A DNA stretch of 18,020 bases from Candidatus Latescibacterota bacterium. Its GTDB lineage: Bacteria > JAAXHH01 > JACQVL01. Of this stretch, positions 7,452 through 13,902 are shown in pieces. Both the position numbers and the translations under genes were made by a program. The notes beneath the pieces were generated by a model. That model made no database searches. It was not told the DNA's origin and saw only the letters and a program-made list of their open reading frames with translations. The DNA lies in assembly GCA_016209865.1 (NCBI GenBank), contig JACQVL010000123.1:1-18020 (forward strand), given 5' to 3'. Position 1 is the first letter of the stretch, and every line of letters starts with the position of its first letter.

Positions 7452-8480
7452 ATGCCCGCGAACCTCCTTATCATCCAGACCGCGTTCATCGGAGATGTCG
7501 TTCTGACAACCCCGCTCATCCGGGCGGCGCGGGAGCGACTCGCGGCGGTCAGGCTGGCGGTGCTCGTCCGGCCGGACGCGGCGGAGTTGCTGCGCCACAA
7601 CCCGTGCATCGATGAAATTATCCCGTACGACAAGCACGGCAAAGCGCGTGGATTCTCCAGCCTGCTCGCCCTCGCACGCCGGTTGCGACAGCAGTCTTTC
7701 GACGCCGCCCTCATCCCGCACCGGTCGTTCCGGAGCGCCCTGATCGCGTGGCTTGCCCGGATTCCCTACCGCGTCGGGTTCGAGACGAGCGCAGGCCGCT
7801 GGCTGTTAACCGAGCGCGTCCCGTACCGGCGTGTGCACGAGGTGGAGCGGAACCTCGACCTCCTGCGTCCCTGGGAGGTCGATGAGGTCTCCTGCTCACC
7901 GGAATTATTCCCTGCTGAGGATGACCAGGCGTTCGCGGACGAATTCCTGGCCGCGCACGGGGCGGAGCGTTCCGCGGTGCTCATCGGCATCAGTCCCGGC
8001 TCGATCTGGCCGACGAAACGCTGGCTGCCGGAGCGGTTTGCTGAGGTGGCGCGGCGGGCGGAACGGGAGTGGAACGCGCGCGTCCTCCTGTTCGGCGGGC
8101 CGGAGGACGCACCCCTCTGCCGCCAGATCGCAGAGCAGACCGGGGGAGTCCCGCTCATCGCCGCGGGACGGGCGACGCTGCTCCAGTCGGCGGCGCTCGT
8201 CAGCCGGTGCGATGTGCTCATCTCGAACGACAGCGCCATGGCCCACATCGCCGCCGCGATGGGCACGCGGGTGATCGCCCTCTTCGGGCCGACTGTCCCC
8301 GCGTTCGGGTTTGCCCCGTACGGGGTCGACCATCGGATCATCGAACGGTCGCTCCCCTGCCGTCCGTGCAGCCGGCATGGGGGGAAGCGATGCCCGATCG
8401 GGACGCACGAGTGCATGCGCGGGATTGAGGTGGAGGAAGTGTTGCAGGCGGCGCAAAGAGCAGTGACGAGTGACAAGTGA
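7452..8480 (+). CDS. waaF: ADP-heptose:LPS heptosyltransferase (GT9 family)
   Basis: A 342-aa glycosyltransferase that adds heptose to the lipopolysaccharide inner core from ADP-heptose on the cytoplasmic face. Visible are the N-terminal acceptor motif FIGDVVLTTPLIRAAR, the central ISPGSIWPTKRWLPERFAEV (donor-domain opening; the Lys is conserved), LLFGGPED, and the donor motif LISNDSAMAHIAAAMGTRVIALFGPT. A Cys-rich C-terminal patch, CRPCSRHGGKRCPIGTHECM, is seen in many WaaF-type proteins. The open frame extends upstream to 6720, but there it runs through other genes; the ATG at 7452 matches the family start. The last four or five residues and the TGA stop come from a GTGACGA heptamer array. 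The heptosyltransferase I/II assignment is less certain than the family. Confidence 0.9.
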   Translation: MPANLLIIQTAFIGDVVLTTPLIRAARERLAAVRLAVLVRPDAAELLRHNPCIDEIIPYDKHGKARGFSSLLALARRLRQQSFDAALIPHRSFRSALIAWLARIPYRVGFETSAGRWLLTERVPYRRVHEVERNLDLLRPWEVDEVSCSPELFPAEDDQAFADEFLAAHGAERSAVLIGISPGSIWPTKRWLPERFAEVARRAEREWNARVLLFGGPEDAPLCRQIAEQTGGVPLIAAGRATLLQSAALVSRCDVLISNDSAMAHIAAAMGTRVIALFGPTVPAFGFAPYGVDHRIIERSLPCRPCSRHGGKRCPIGTHECMRGIEVEEVLQAAQRAVTSDK

Positions 8481-8483
8481 CGA
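8463..8483. repeat. Heptanucleotide tandem array, 3 units (GTGACGA)
   Basis: GTGACGA, GTGACAA and GTGACGA. The array encodes the VTSDK tail of the heptosyltransferase, and the third unit supplies the TGA stop at 8478-8480. Confidence 0.8.
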
Positions 8484-8520
8484 GTAGACCCAGGGGCAGG
8501 GTTGAGATCATAGCAGAAAA

Positions 8521-8550
8521 CATGGATTCCCGCTTGCGCGGGAATGATAT
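8521..8550. repeat. dRS3-like palindromic repeat, copy 1
   Basis: The core at 8526-8545 is ATTCCCGCTTGCGCGGGAAT, fitting the ATTCCC-N8-GGGAAT form of the neisserial dRS3 element. With flanks it matches the copy at 9524-9553 at 26 of 30 bases, in the same orientation. It sits 17 bases upstream of the PfkB-family start, where a ribosome site would be expected. The rest of the gap 8481-8562 shows nothing else I can name. Confidence 0.85.
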
Positions 8551-8562
8551 ACCACATTAGCC

Positions 8563-9498
8563 ATGAATCCTCCGATTGAACACTCGGCACTCTCGATTGC
8601 CGTCATCGGCATCATCAACCACGACACCATCCAGATGGCGAACGGAGAGGAGTTGCAGGACCTGGGCGGCATCCTGTACAATGTCGCCGTCCTGGCGAAC
8701 GTGGCCGATGCGGGGACGACGATCTATCCGGTCTCTCGGATCGGCCGCGACTGCTGGGACAGGATGCTCCACCTGCTGCGGCCGTATCCGAACGTCGATA
8801 CCCGCGGGATCGTGATCGCCCCGGAAGGGACGAGCCGGAACTCCATCCGGTACGACGCGTCGATGGAGAAGGTGGAACGGTTGACGAACCATATCGCCCC
8901 GATTCCATTCACGCAGGTCGAACCGTTTGTCGGATACGACGCCCTTCTCATTAACTTCATCATCGGGGATGATGTCAGTCTCGATACGCTCCGAGCGGTG
9001 CGGGCGCGGTCAACAGGTCTCCTGTATCTTGATGTCCACAACCTGTGCTTAGGGATCGACGCGGACGGGTACCGGTTCCATCACAGGCCGGACGACTGGC
9101 GGGAGTGGCTCAGCGTAGTCGACATCGTCCAGATGAACGAAGTCGAGGCCTGCCTGCTGGCGGGCAGGCCGATTCACACCGATGATGAATTTGCCGGCAT
9201 CGGCCGGGAAGTGCTTGCCGCCGGGCCGGCCATTGTCATCGTCACGCGCGGACGGCAGGGGTCGGTAACCGTCTCCCGTCGCGCGGGGGCAGACACGGTG
9301 TTCGTCTGCCCGCCAGAGCCGGTGGATCGGGTGGTGGATACGACTGGTTGCGGGGATGCCTTCGCGGCGGGCTTTCTGACAGAATACCTCAAGATGAACG
9401 ACCCGGTCGCCGCCAGCCGGCTGGCGAACTGGACGGCGGGGGTGAACTGCACGCTGGCGGGATTAAAAGAGGTAGGACGGTTCCGGAATCACAGATGA
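8563..9498 (+). CDS. PfkB-family carbohydrate kinase
   Basis: A 311-aa ribokinase/adenosine-kinase fold enzyme that phosphorylates a sugar or nucleoside with ATP in the cytoplasm. The N-terminal sugar-binding region shows DLGGILYNVAVLANV (a GG motif). The ATP-site signature is VDTTGCGDAFAAGFL (258-272), with catalytic base Asp265 and the anion-hole glycines. NxxE-like QMNEVEACLL and VTRGRQGSVTV are also in place. The substrate cannot be told. The start lacks a clear Shine-Dalgarno sequence, and a dRS3-like hairpin lies just upstream; the family N-terminus nevertheless fits this ATG. The stop sits in a CACAGATGA nonamer array. The neighbouring dioxygenase and TIM barrel suggest sugar or sugar-acid metabolism. 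Confidence 0.88.
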   Translation: MNPPIEHSALSIAVIGIINHDTIQMANGEELQDLGGILYNVAVLANVADAGTTIYPVSRIGRDCWDRMLHLLRPYPNVDTRGIVIAPEGTSRNSIRYDASMEKVERLTNHIAPIPFTQVEPFVGYDALLINFIIGDDVSLDTLRAVRARSTGLLYLDVHNLCLGIDADGYRFHHRPDDWREWLSVVDIVQMNEVEACLLAGRPIHTDDEFAGIGREVLAAGPAIVIVTRGRQGSVTVSRRAGADTVFVCPPEPVDRVVDTTGCGDAFAAGFLTEYLKMNDPVAASRLANWTAGVNCTLAGLKEVGRFRNHR

Positions 9499-9516
9499 CA
9501 CGGATGAACGCTGATG
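9490..9516. repeat. Nonamer tandem array, 3 units (CACAGATGA type)
   Basis: CACAGATGA, CACGGATGA and ACGCTGATG, the last more diverged. The first unit contains the TGA stop of the PfkB-family gene and encodes its final His-Arg. It is the same unit as at the iscU stop (3746-3754). Confidence 0.65.
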
Positions 9517-9523
9517 GCACGAA

Positions 9524-9553
9524 GATGGATTCCCGCGTGCGCGGGAATGACAC
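9524..9553. repeat. dRS3-like palindromic repeat, copy 2
   Basis: The core ATTCCCGCGTGCGCGGGAAT is at 9529-9548. It is a direct copy of the element at 8521-8550, so the PfkB-family gene is bracketed by two like-oriented copies about 1 kb apart. Confidence 0.85.
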
Positions 9554-9569
9554 ATGATAGATTGGTTTC

Positions 9570-9597
9570 ACCGACCACCGACTACCGACCACCGACC
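9570..9597. repeat. Heptanucleotide tandem array, 4 units (ACCGACC)
   Basis: ACCGACC, ACCGACT, ACCGACC and ACCGACC, with a decayed fifth unit ACTGTCT after them. It lies in the 125-bp gap before the PhyH dioxygenase, 11 bases upstream of its AAGGAG ribosome site. The same unit family recurs at 13809-13836 (reverse complement) and 13868-13902. Confidence 0.85.
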
Positions 9598-9623
9598 ACT
9601 GTCTTTTCAAGGAGACACTCACG

Positions 9624-10454
9624 ATGCAACCCGGCACGGCTTATGAGCGGTACACTGTCACCGTTGATCAGATCAAATCGTTCCGCGAACAGGGTTTCCT
9701 CAAGGTCGAGCAGCTTGTCCCGCCAGAGGACATCCAGGAACTCTCGGATCACACGATGGGCCTGATTTACGGGCGCATCGAAGTGCCGGGTCTGGAGCCG
9801 CCAGCGCCGGGTCTGTCGATCCAGGAGACCGAGAAACGGTATCTCCGGCTTCACATGCTCCACAGAAAATTGGAGCTCCACGAACGGTACCTGCTGCACC
9901 CGCGTATCCTCGACGTCCTGGAGGTGTTGATCGGGCCGGACGTGATGGCGATGCAGACGATGCTGTTCATCAAAGCGCCGGGCGCGCCGGGCCAGGGGTA
10001 TCATCAGGACTCGTATTACATCCCGACCCTCCCGGACACTCTCTGCGGGGCATGGATCGCCATCGACGACGCGGATGAGGGGAACGGCTGCATGTACATG
10101 GTGCCCGGCTCCCAGTACGAGCCCATCACCCGGAACGTGCAGAAACCGGAGGACACGGACGAACACCAGGAGAACCTGACAGAGATCATCGGGGTGGACC
10201 GGACGAAGGAGGTGCCGGTCATGGCGACGGCCGGGGATGTCGTTTTCTTCGGCGGCCACGTCAAACACCGGTCGATCAAGAACCGCTCAGCCAGCCGGCT
10301 TCGCCGCGCGTTCGTCAGCCATTACGCGAACGCCCGTTCGTACACTGAATGGGGGGGCGGCAACCAGAACCACATCCTCGCCCGCGGTCGCACCCATCTT
10401 CCGTACGCCAGGCCGACGTTCTACCCAGACTACGACCCGGAACGGGTGGCTTAA
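9624..10454 (+). CDS. Phytanoyl-CoA dioxygenase (PhyH) family Fe(II)/2-oxoglutarate oxygenase
   Basis: A 276-aa cytoplasmic non-haem iron dioxygenase, likely hydroxylating a small metabolite. The iron facial triad is His127 and Asp129 in GQGYHQDSYYI and His215 in HVKHRSIKNRS, in the PhyH H-x4-N-x-S context; Arg227 or Arg228 in LRRAF would bind 2-oxoglutarate. The middle WIAIDDADEGNGCMYMVPGS is the usual PhyH core. A clear AAGGAG (9609-9614) sets the start. The stop TAA forms part of the ribosome site of the next gene, a sugar isomerase-like TIM barrel, so the pair is tightly coupled. PhyH proteins in bacteria act on very different substrates, so the substrate is open. Confidence 0.92.
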   Translation: MQPGTAYERYTVTVDQIKSFREQGFLKVEQLVPPEDIQELSDHTMGLIYGRIEVPGLEPPAPGLSIQETEKRYLRLHMLHRKLELHERYLLHPRILDVLEVLIGPDVMAMQTMLFIKAPGAPGQGYHQDSYYIPTLPDTLCGAWIAIDDADEGNGCMYMVPGSQYEPITRNVQKPEDTDEHQENLTEIIGVDRTKEVPVMATAGDVVFFGGHVKHRSIKNRSASRLRRAFVSHYANARSYTEWGGGNQNHILARGRTHLPYARPTFYPDYDPERVA

Positions 10455-10460
10455 GGAGGA
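10452..10460 (+). promoter_or_regulatory. Shine-Dalgarno site fused to the PhyH stop codon
   Basis: TAAGGAGGA: the TAA stop of the dioxygenase doubles as the first bases of a near-perfect AAGGAGGA ribosome site, four bases before the ATG at 10465. A terminating ribosome would be positioned for immediate reinitiation. This decides the start of the downstream gene. Confidence 0.8.
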
Positions 10461-10464
10461 CATC

Positions 10465-11307
10465 ATGCGTCTCACTGTGAGCGGCCATTCATTCGAGTGG
10501 CTCCCGTTAGAAGGCACCCTGGCCGTTGCGAAAGCGATGGGGTTTACAGGGGTGGATATCGCGGGCTTCCACGCCCGCGCGCGATGCAGCCTGGAGCCCG
10601 ACGCGGTTGGGGCAGAACCGGAGAAGTATGCGGAGCATCTGAATGCGTTGCTGAACCAGTATGAATTGCAGGCGGTCGATTTCTTCCCGCAGTTCGGCGC
10701 ACAGCTTACCGAGCGGTCGTTGAACGACCCCGACCCGGCGGTGCGGCAGCAGAACACGCAGTCGTTCCGTGGCATCGTCCGGTTCTGCGAACTCACCCGT
10801 ATCCCCGGGTTCACGATCAGTCCGGGCATCCCCCATCCTGACCGGTCGCTGGAGCAGAACCTGGACACGTCGGGCGACGAGCTCCGGCGGTTGACCGACA
10901 TGGCCGGGGAGCGCGGGATCACCGTCCGCTTCGAGCCGCACATGATGTCGGTGGCGGACACGCCGGAGCGGGCGTTGGCGCTGATCGAGCGCGCTCCGCA
11001 CGCGACGGTGACACTCGATTACTCCCATTTTCTGCTGCAGTACATCCCGGTGGAACGGTGCCACGCCCTGTTGCCGCACACCGATCACTTCCACGTCCGG
11101 CAGGCGCGTCCGGGGAGACTGCAGACCCGCACGGAAGAGGGGACGCTCGATTTTGTCGATATCGCGAGCCGGCTCAAGGCGCTGAATTACCAGCGTTGCC
11201 TCTCGATCGAGTACGTGTGCATCCCCTGGTACGACTGCAATCAGGTGGACTGCCTCACGGAGACGGTGTTCACGAAGAGGGTGCTGGAGCCGTATGTGAG
11301 CGTGTGA
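10465..11307 (+). CDS. Sugar phosphate isomerase/epimerase (xylose isomerase-like TIM barrel)
   Basis: A 280-aa AP-endonuclease-2/xylose-isomerase-like barrel. The metal-site residues fall in the expected strand ends: Glu157 in TVRFEPHMM, Asp185 and His188 in TLDYSHFL, His210 in TDHFHVRQA and Glu249 in LSIEYVCIP. The N-terminus MRLTVSGHSFEWLP is the first strand. Such proteins interconvert ketoses and aldoses or epimerise sugars, or dehydrate inositol derivatives; the exact reaction is not readable. It is coupled to the PhyH gene by an overlapping stop/ribosome site and lies in the same direction as the PfkB-family kinase, suggesting one short pathway of oxidation, isomerisation and phosphorylation, which is inference. 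The frame upstream of 10465 is a shadow of PhyH. Confidence 0.9.
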   Translation: MRLTVSGHSFEWLPLEGTLAVAKAMGFTGVDIAGFHARARCSLEPDAVGAEPEKYAEHLNALLNQYELQAVDFFPQFGAQLTERSLNDPDPAVRQQNTQSFRGIVRFCELTRIPGFTISPGIPHPDRSLEQNLDTSGDELRRLTDMAGERGITVRFEPHMMSVADTPERALALIERAPHATVTLDYSHFLLQYIPVERCHALLPHTDHFHVRQARPGRLQTRTEEGTLDFVDIASRLKALNYQRCLSIEYVCIPWYDCNQVDCLTETVFTKRVLEPYVSV

Positions 11308-11371
11308 GTGAGATGGCGGGGTTCGGGAAGGACAGAAAACGGCAGGGCGACACGGTCGCAGAGATGGAACC

Positions 11372-11707
11372 ATGCACCCTCGAGCTTCACAGTCAGCATC
11401 CTCATCCAGGCTCCCTCCCATACTCCGTGGACTCTTTTGGGATTATGACTTCGAGGTCCTGACCTGGGAAGACGATCGAGAGCTGATTATCTCTCGCGTA
11501 TTAACATCAGGAACCTGGGACGCGATCATCTGGCTACGAGGTCGCACAGGGGATCGTGCCTTGCGGGAGTGGATCGAACGGCGCCACGGCAGAGGATTGA
11601 GCCCGCGGCAGCTTCGCTTCTGGGAGCTGATCTTGGGACTGCCGCACCGTCGGGTGAATGCCTGGCTTGCTGAGCGACAGGTTTGGGATCAGCGGACGCA
11701 CCCATGA
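11372..11707 (+). CDS. Small DUF6922-like protein, probable partner of the AbiEii-type toxin
   Basis: A 111-aa protein with the motif LPPILRGLFWDYDFEVLTWE followed by SRVLTSGTWDAIIWLRGRTG and a helical C-terminus (RQLRFWELILGLPHRRVNAWL). This matches the small proteins often found directly upstream of AbiEii/AbiGii nucleotidyltransferases, which I recall as DUF6922. By position it would be the antitoxin or a regulatory partner; no DNA-binding domain is evident. The stop overlaps the next start as ATGA. Its leucine TTA use and less GC-biased text differ from the flanking housekeeping genes, consistent with acquisition by transfer. The 64-bp gap before it holds a GAGATGG ribosome site and no obvious promoter. 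Confidence 0.7.
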   Translation: MHPRASQSASSSRLPPILRGLFWDYDFEVLTWEDDRELIISRVLTSGTWDAIIWLRGRTGDRALREWIERRHGRGLSPRQLRFWELILGLPHRRVNAWLAERQVWDQRTHP

Positions 11708-12336
11708 ATTGGCATCCGGACGTGTTAAGTGCTGTGCAGAAAAAGGTGCTCAGACAGTTGGGCCCGGTGATGACGCGGTGGCAGTTCTATCTCGGTGGGG
11801 GGACCGCATTGGCCATTCACTTGGGGCATCGCCACTCTGTGGATTTTGATTGGCTCACTGATGAGCGCATCACCGATTCTATGCGCCTGGCTCAGAATCT
11901 CAGGGATGAAGGAATTGCGTTCGTGACCGGTCAGGTCGAACGGGGGACGCTTCATGGCTCCGTGTCTGCGGTGCGAGTCAGTTTTCTGGAATACCGGTAC
12001 CCTTTGCTGAGACCCCTCGTTGTGTGGCCAGAGTTTGGCTGTCAGATGGCCTCACTGGACGATCTCGTCTGCATGAAGCTTTCAGCTATTGCTCAGCGTG
12101 GGTCCAAGAGGGATTTTGTGGATATTTACGCCCTGGGCGTGGAGCATTGTTCTTTGCAGGGCATGCTTCGCTTCTATCAGCGAAAGTATTCGGTCGAAGA
12201 CAGCGCGCATCTCCTCTATGGGCTGACTTATTTTGGCGAGGCTGATCAGGAGCGCATGCCGAGAATACGGTGGGATGTGGATTGGCGAACCGTCAAGAAG
12301 ACGATCCAGGGATGGGTGAAGGCGGTCGCGCGGTGA
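11704..12336 (+). CDS. AbiEii-type nucleotidyltransferase toxin
   Basis: A 210-aa member of the AbiEii/AbiGii nucleotidyltransferase superfamily, in which toxins transfer nucleotides to RNA (MenT-type proteins modify tRNA ends) and some give abortive phage defence. The catalytic core is FYLGGGTALAIHLGHRHSVDFDWLT: the GG(G)TALA loop at 31-36 and the metal aspartates Asp47 and Asp49. Downstream DLVCMKLSAIAQRGSKRDFVDIYAL (about 121-143) is the second conserved block, with Lys125 and Asp137. The start at 11704 overlaps the stop of the small upstream partner. Both genes sit between a metabolic cluster and an exporter, a typical cargo position. I cannot tell whether it acts as phage defence or plasmid-type maintenance. 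Confidence 0.85.
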   Translation: MNWHPDVLSAVQKKVLRQLGPVMTRWQFYLGGGTALAIHLGHRHSVDFDWLTDERITDSMRLAQNLRDEGIAFVTGQVERGTLHGSVSAVRVSFLEYRYPLLRPLVVWPEFGCQMASLDDLVCMKLSAIAQRGSKRDFVDIYALGVEHCSLQGMLRFYQRKYSVEDSAHLLYGLTYFGEADQERMPRIRWDVDWRTVKKTIQGWVKAVAR

Positions 12337-12351
12337 GACGGAGAGGACTGC

Positions 12352-13806
12352 GTGGAAGAGATCGGGGGTGAAGTGGACAGGAATCGTTCTGAAACAGACG
12401 TCGTCGCATCTGCACAGCGCCTGACACCTGGACGCACGGGCGCGCATCGGAAGTGGTGGGTCTTAGTCGCCATCGGGGTCGGCACGTTCATGTCCGCGCT
12501 GGACGGGAGTGTCGTGAACGCGATCCTGCCCGTCATCCAGCGAGCGTTCGGGAGTGACGTCGCCACGATCGAGTGGGTGATCACCGTCTACCTGCTGATG
12601 GTGAGCGGCGTTCTGCTCAGCTTCGGCCGGCTGGGGGATTTGCGCGGGCACAAGCCGGTCTACCTGCTCGGCTTCGCGGTGTTTATCCTCAGCTCGATGT
12701 TTTGCGGGCTTGCCCCGTCCGCCTTCATGCTCATCGTGTTCCGGGCGCTCCAAGCCTTAGGCGGGGCGATGCTCTTCGCCAACGCGCCGGCGATCCTGAC
12801 AAAAAATTTTCCCTCGACCCAGCGTGGCCAGGCCCTCGGTCTGCTCTCGATGATGACGTATTTAGGGCTTACGCTCGGTCCACCCATGGGGGGATGGCTG
12901 ACCGATCAGTTGAGCTGGCGGGCGGTCTTCTACGTCAACGTCCCGATCGGTTGCTTCGCCTTCTGGCTGAGTGCACGCTGGATTCCGCACGATTCTGCCG
13001 CGAAACAGGCGGAGCGGTTCGATCTGGCGGGGGCGGTCATCTTCACGGCGGGACTGATCGCCTTACTCCTGGGGCTGAACCAGGGGCACGCCTTGGGATG
13101 GACCTCGATTCCGATCATGGCCCTGCTGGCCGTGGCCGGGCTGCTGTTAGGAGTGTTCCTGGTGATCGAACGCCGCGTCCCTCACCCGATGCTCGACCTC
13201 AGCCTGTTCCAGAGCCGTCTCTTCTCTGCGGCCACCGCGAGCGCAGTCTTCAACTACGTCAGCGTCTACAGCATCGTCTTCCTGCTGCCGTTCTACCTCA
13301 TCCAGGGGCGCCAGCTCAGCCCCACCCACACCGGCCTGCTCCTCACCGCCCTCCCCATCATCATGGCGATCGCCGCCCCACTCAGCGGGACGCTCTCCGA
13401 CCGGATCGGGTCGCGGTTCCTCAGCACCCTCGGCATGATGTTCCTGGCGACGGGCCTCTTCCTCTTATCGAGGCTCGATGCCCAGTCGCCCCTGCGCGAG
13501 GTGACGCTCGCCTTAGCCGTCTCCGGGCTGGGCACGGGCCTCTTCATCTCGCCCAACAGTAGCGCGCTCTTGGGAGCGGCGCCGCGTCACCGGCAAGGGA
13601 TCGCCTCCGGCATCTTAGCCACGGCGCGCAACGTCGGGATGGTGTTAGGCGTCGGGCTGACGGGCGCGATCTTCACGACCGTCCTGACGCACGGCCGGAC
13701 GAGCGGCTCGGCCACGAGGTTGTTCGACGCGGTGAGCGCCAGTTTCCTCGTCGCGTCCGGGGTGGCGATCTTAGGCGCGCTGACGTCAGTCACGCGGGGG
13801 CGGTAG
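12352..13806 (+). CDS. DHA2-family MFS multidrug exporter (EmrB/QacA type)
   Basis: A 484-aa proton-driven exporter with about 14 hydrophobic helices. Motif A is visible as FGRLGDLRGHKPVYLLG. The first helix carries GTFMSALDGSVVNAILPVIQ, with the Asp of motif D1 typical of the 14-TM DHA2 group; QALGGAMLFANAPAIL and LGLTLGPPMGGWLTD (motif C, antiporter) follow. The gene begins at a GTG with GGAGAGG five bases before it, 15 bp after the toxin gene; the 35-residue cytoplasmic lead before the first helix is longer than usual, so a later start is possible. It ends two bases before a heptamer array in a convergent junction. The substrate is unknown. Confidence 0.9.
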   Translation: MEEIGGEVDRNRSETDVVASAQRLTPGRTGAHRKWWVLVAIGVGTFMSALDGSVVNAILPVIQRAFGSDVATIEWVITVYLLMVSGVLLSFGRLGDLRGHKPVYLLGFAVFILSSMFCGLAPSAFMLIVFRALQALGGAMLFANAPAILTKNFPSTQRGQALGLLSMMTYLGLTLGPPMGGWLTDQLSWRAVFYVNVPIGCFAFWLSARWIPHDSAAKQAERFDLAGAVIFTAGLIALLLGLNQGHALGWTSIPIMALLAVAGLLLGVFLVIERRVPHPMLDLSLFQSRLFSAATASAVFNYVSVYSIVFLLPFYLIQGRQLSPTHTGLLLTALPIIMAIAAPLSGTLSDRIGSRFLSTLGMMFLATGLFLLSRLDAQSPLREVTLALAVSGLGTGLFISPNSSALLGAAPRHRQGIASGILATARNVGMVLGVGLTGAIFTTVLTHGRTSGSATRLFDAVSASFLVASGVAILGALTSVTRGR

Positions 13807-13808
13807 GA

Positions 13809-13836
13809 ATCGGTGGTCAGTAGTCAGTGATCGGTT
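13809..13836. repeat. Heptanucleotide tandem array, 4 units (ATCGGTG/GTCAGTG)
   Basis: ATCGGTG, GTCAGTA, GTCAGTG and ATCGGTT. It starts two bases after the exporter stop and is the approximate reverse complement of the array at 13868-13902. Confidence 0.8.
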
Positions 13837-13867
13837 AGGACGTGCACGCGGAAATCTCTGTGTTTGA

Positions 13868-13902
13868 ACCGACTACCGGCCACCGATCACCGACTACCGA
13901 TG
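13868..13902. repeat. Heptanucleotide tandem array, 5 units (ACCGACT)
   Basis: ACCGACT, ACCGGCC, ACCGATC, ACCGACT and ACCGATG. Read on the minus strand it encodes the last residues IGSR and the TGA stop (13887-13889) of the AlbA_2 protein. It has the same unit as the array at 9570-9597. Confidence 0.85.

Larger units (their letters stand above)
13809..13902. terminator. Possible bidirectional hairpin terminator formed by two opposed heptamer arrays
   Basis: The array at 13809-13836 and the first four units of the array at 13868-13895 pair imperfectly over about 28 bases with a 31-base loop, between convergent genes. This is the right place for a shared transcription end, but there is no U-tract and the pairing has mismatches, so the role is inferred from position. 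Confidence 0.3.

Noticed and set aside
12573-13562. Long alternate-frame open frame inside the exporter gene
   Set aside because: It is Arg/Pro/Gly/His-rich shadow sequence typical of GC-rich DNA; the exporter frame has clear membrane helices and motifs.
3324-13902. CRISPR array interpretation of the short repeats
   Set aside because: Units are 7 bases, contiguous and without spacers, and no cas gene is present.
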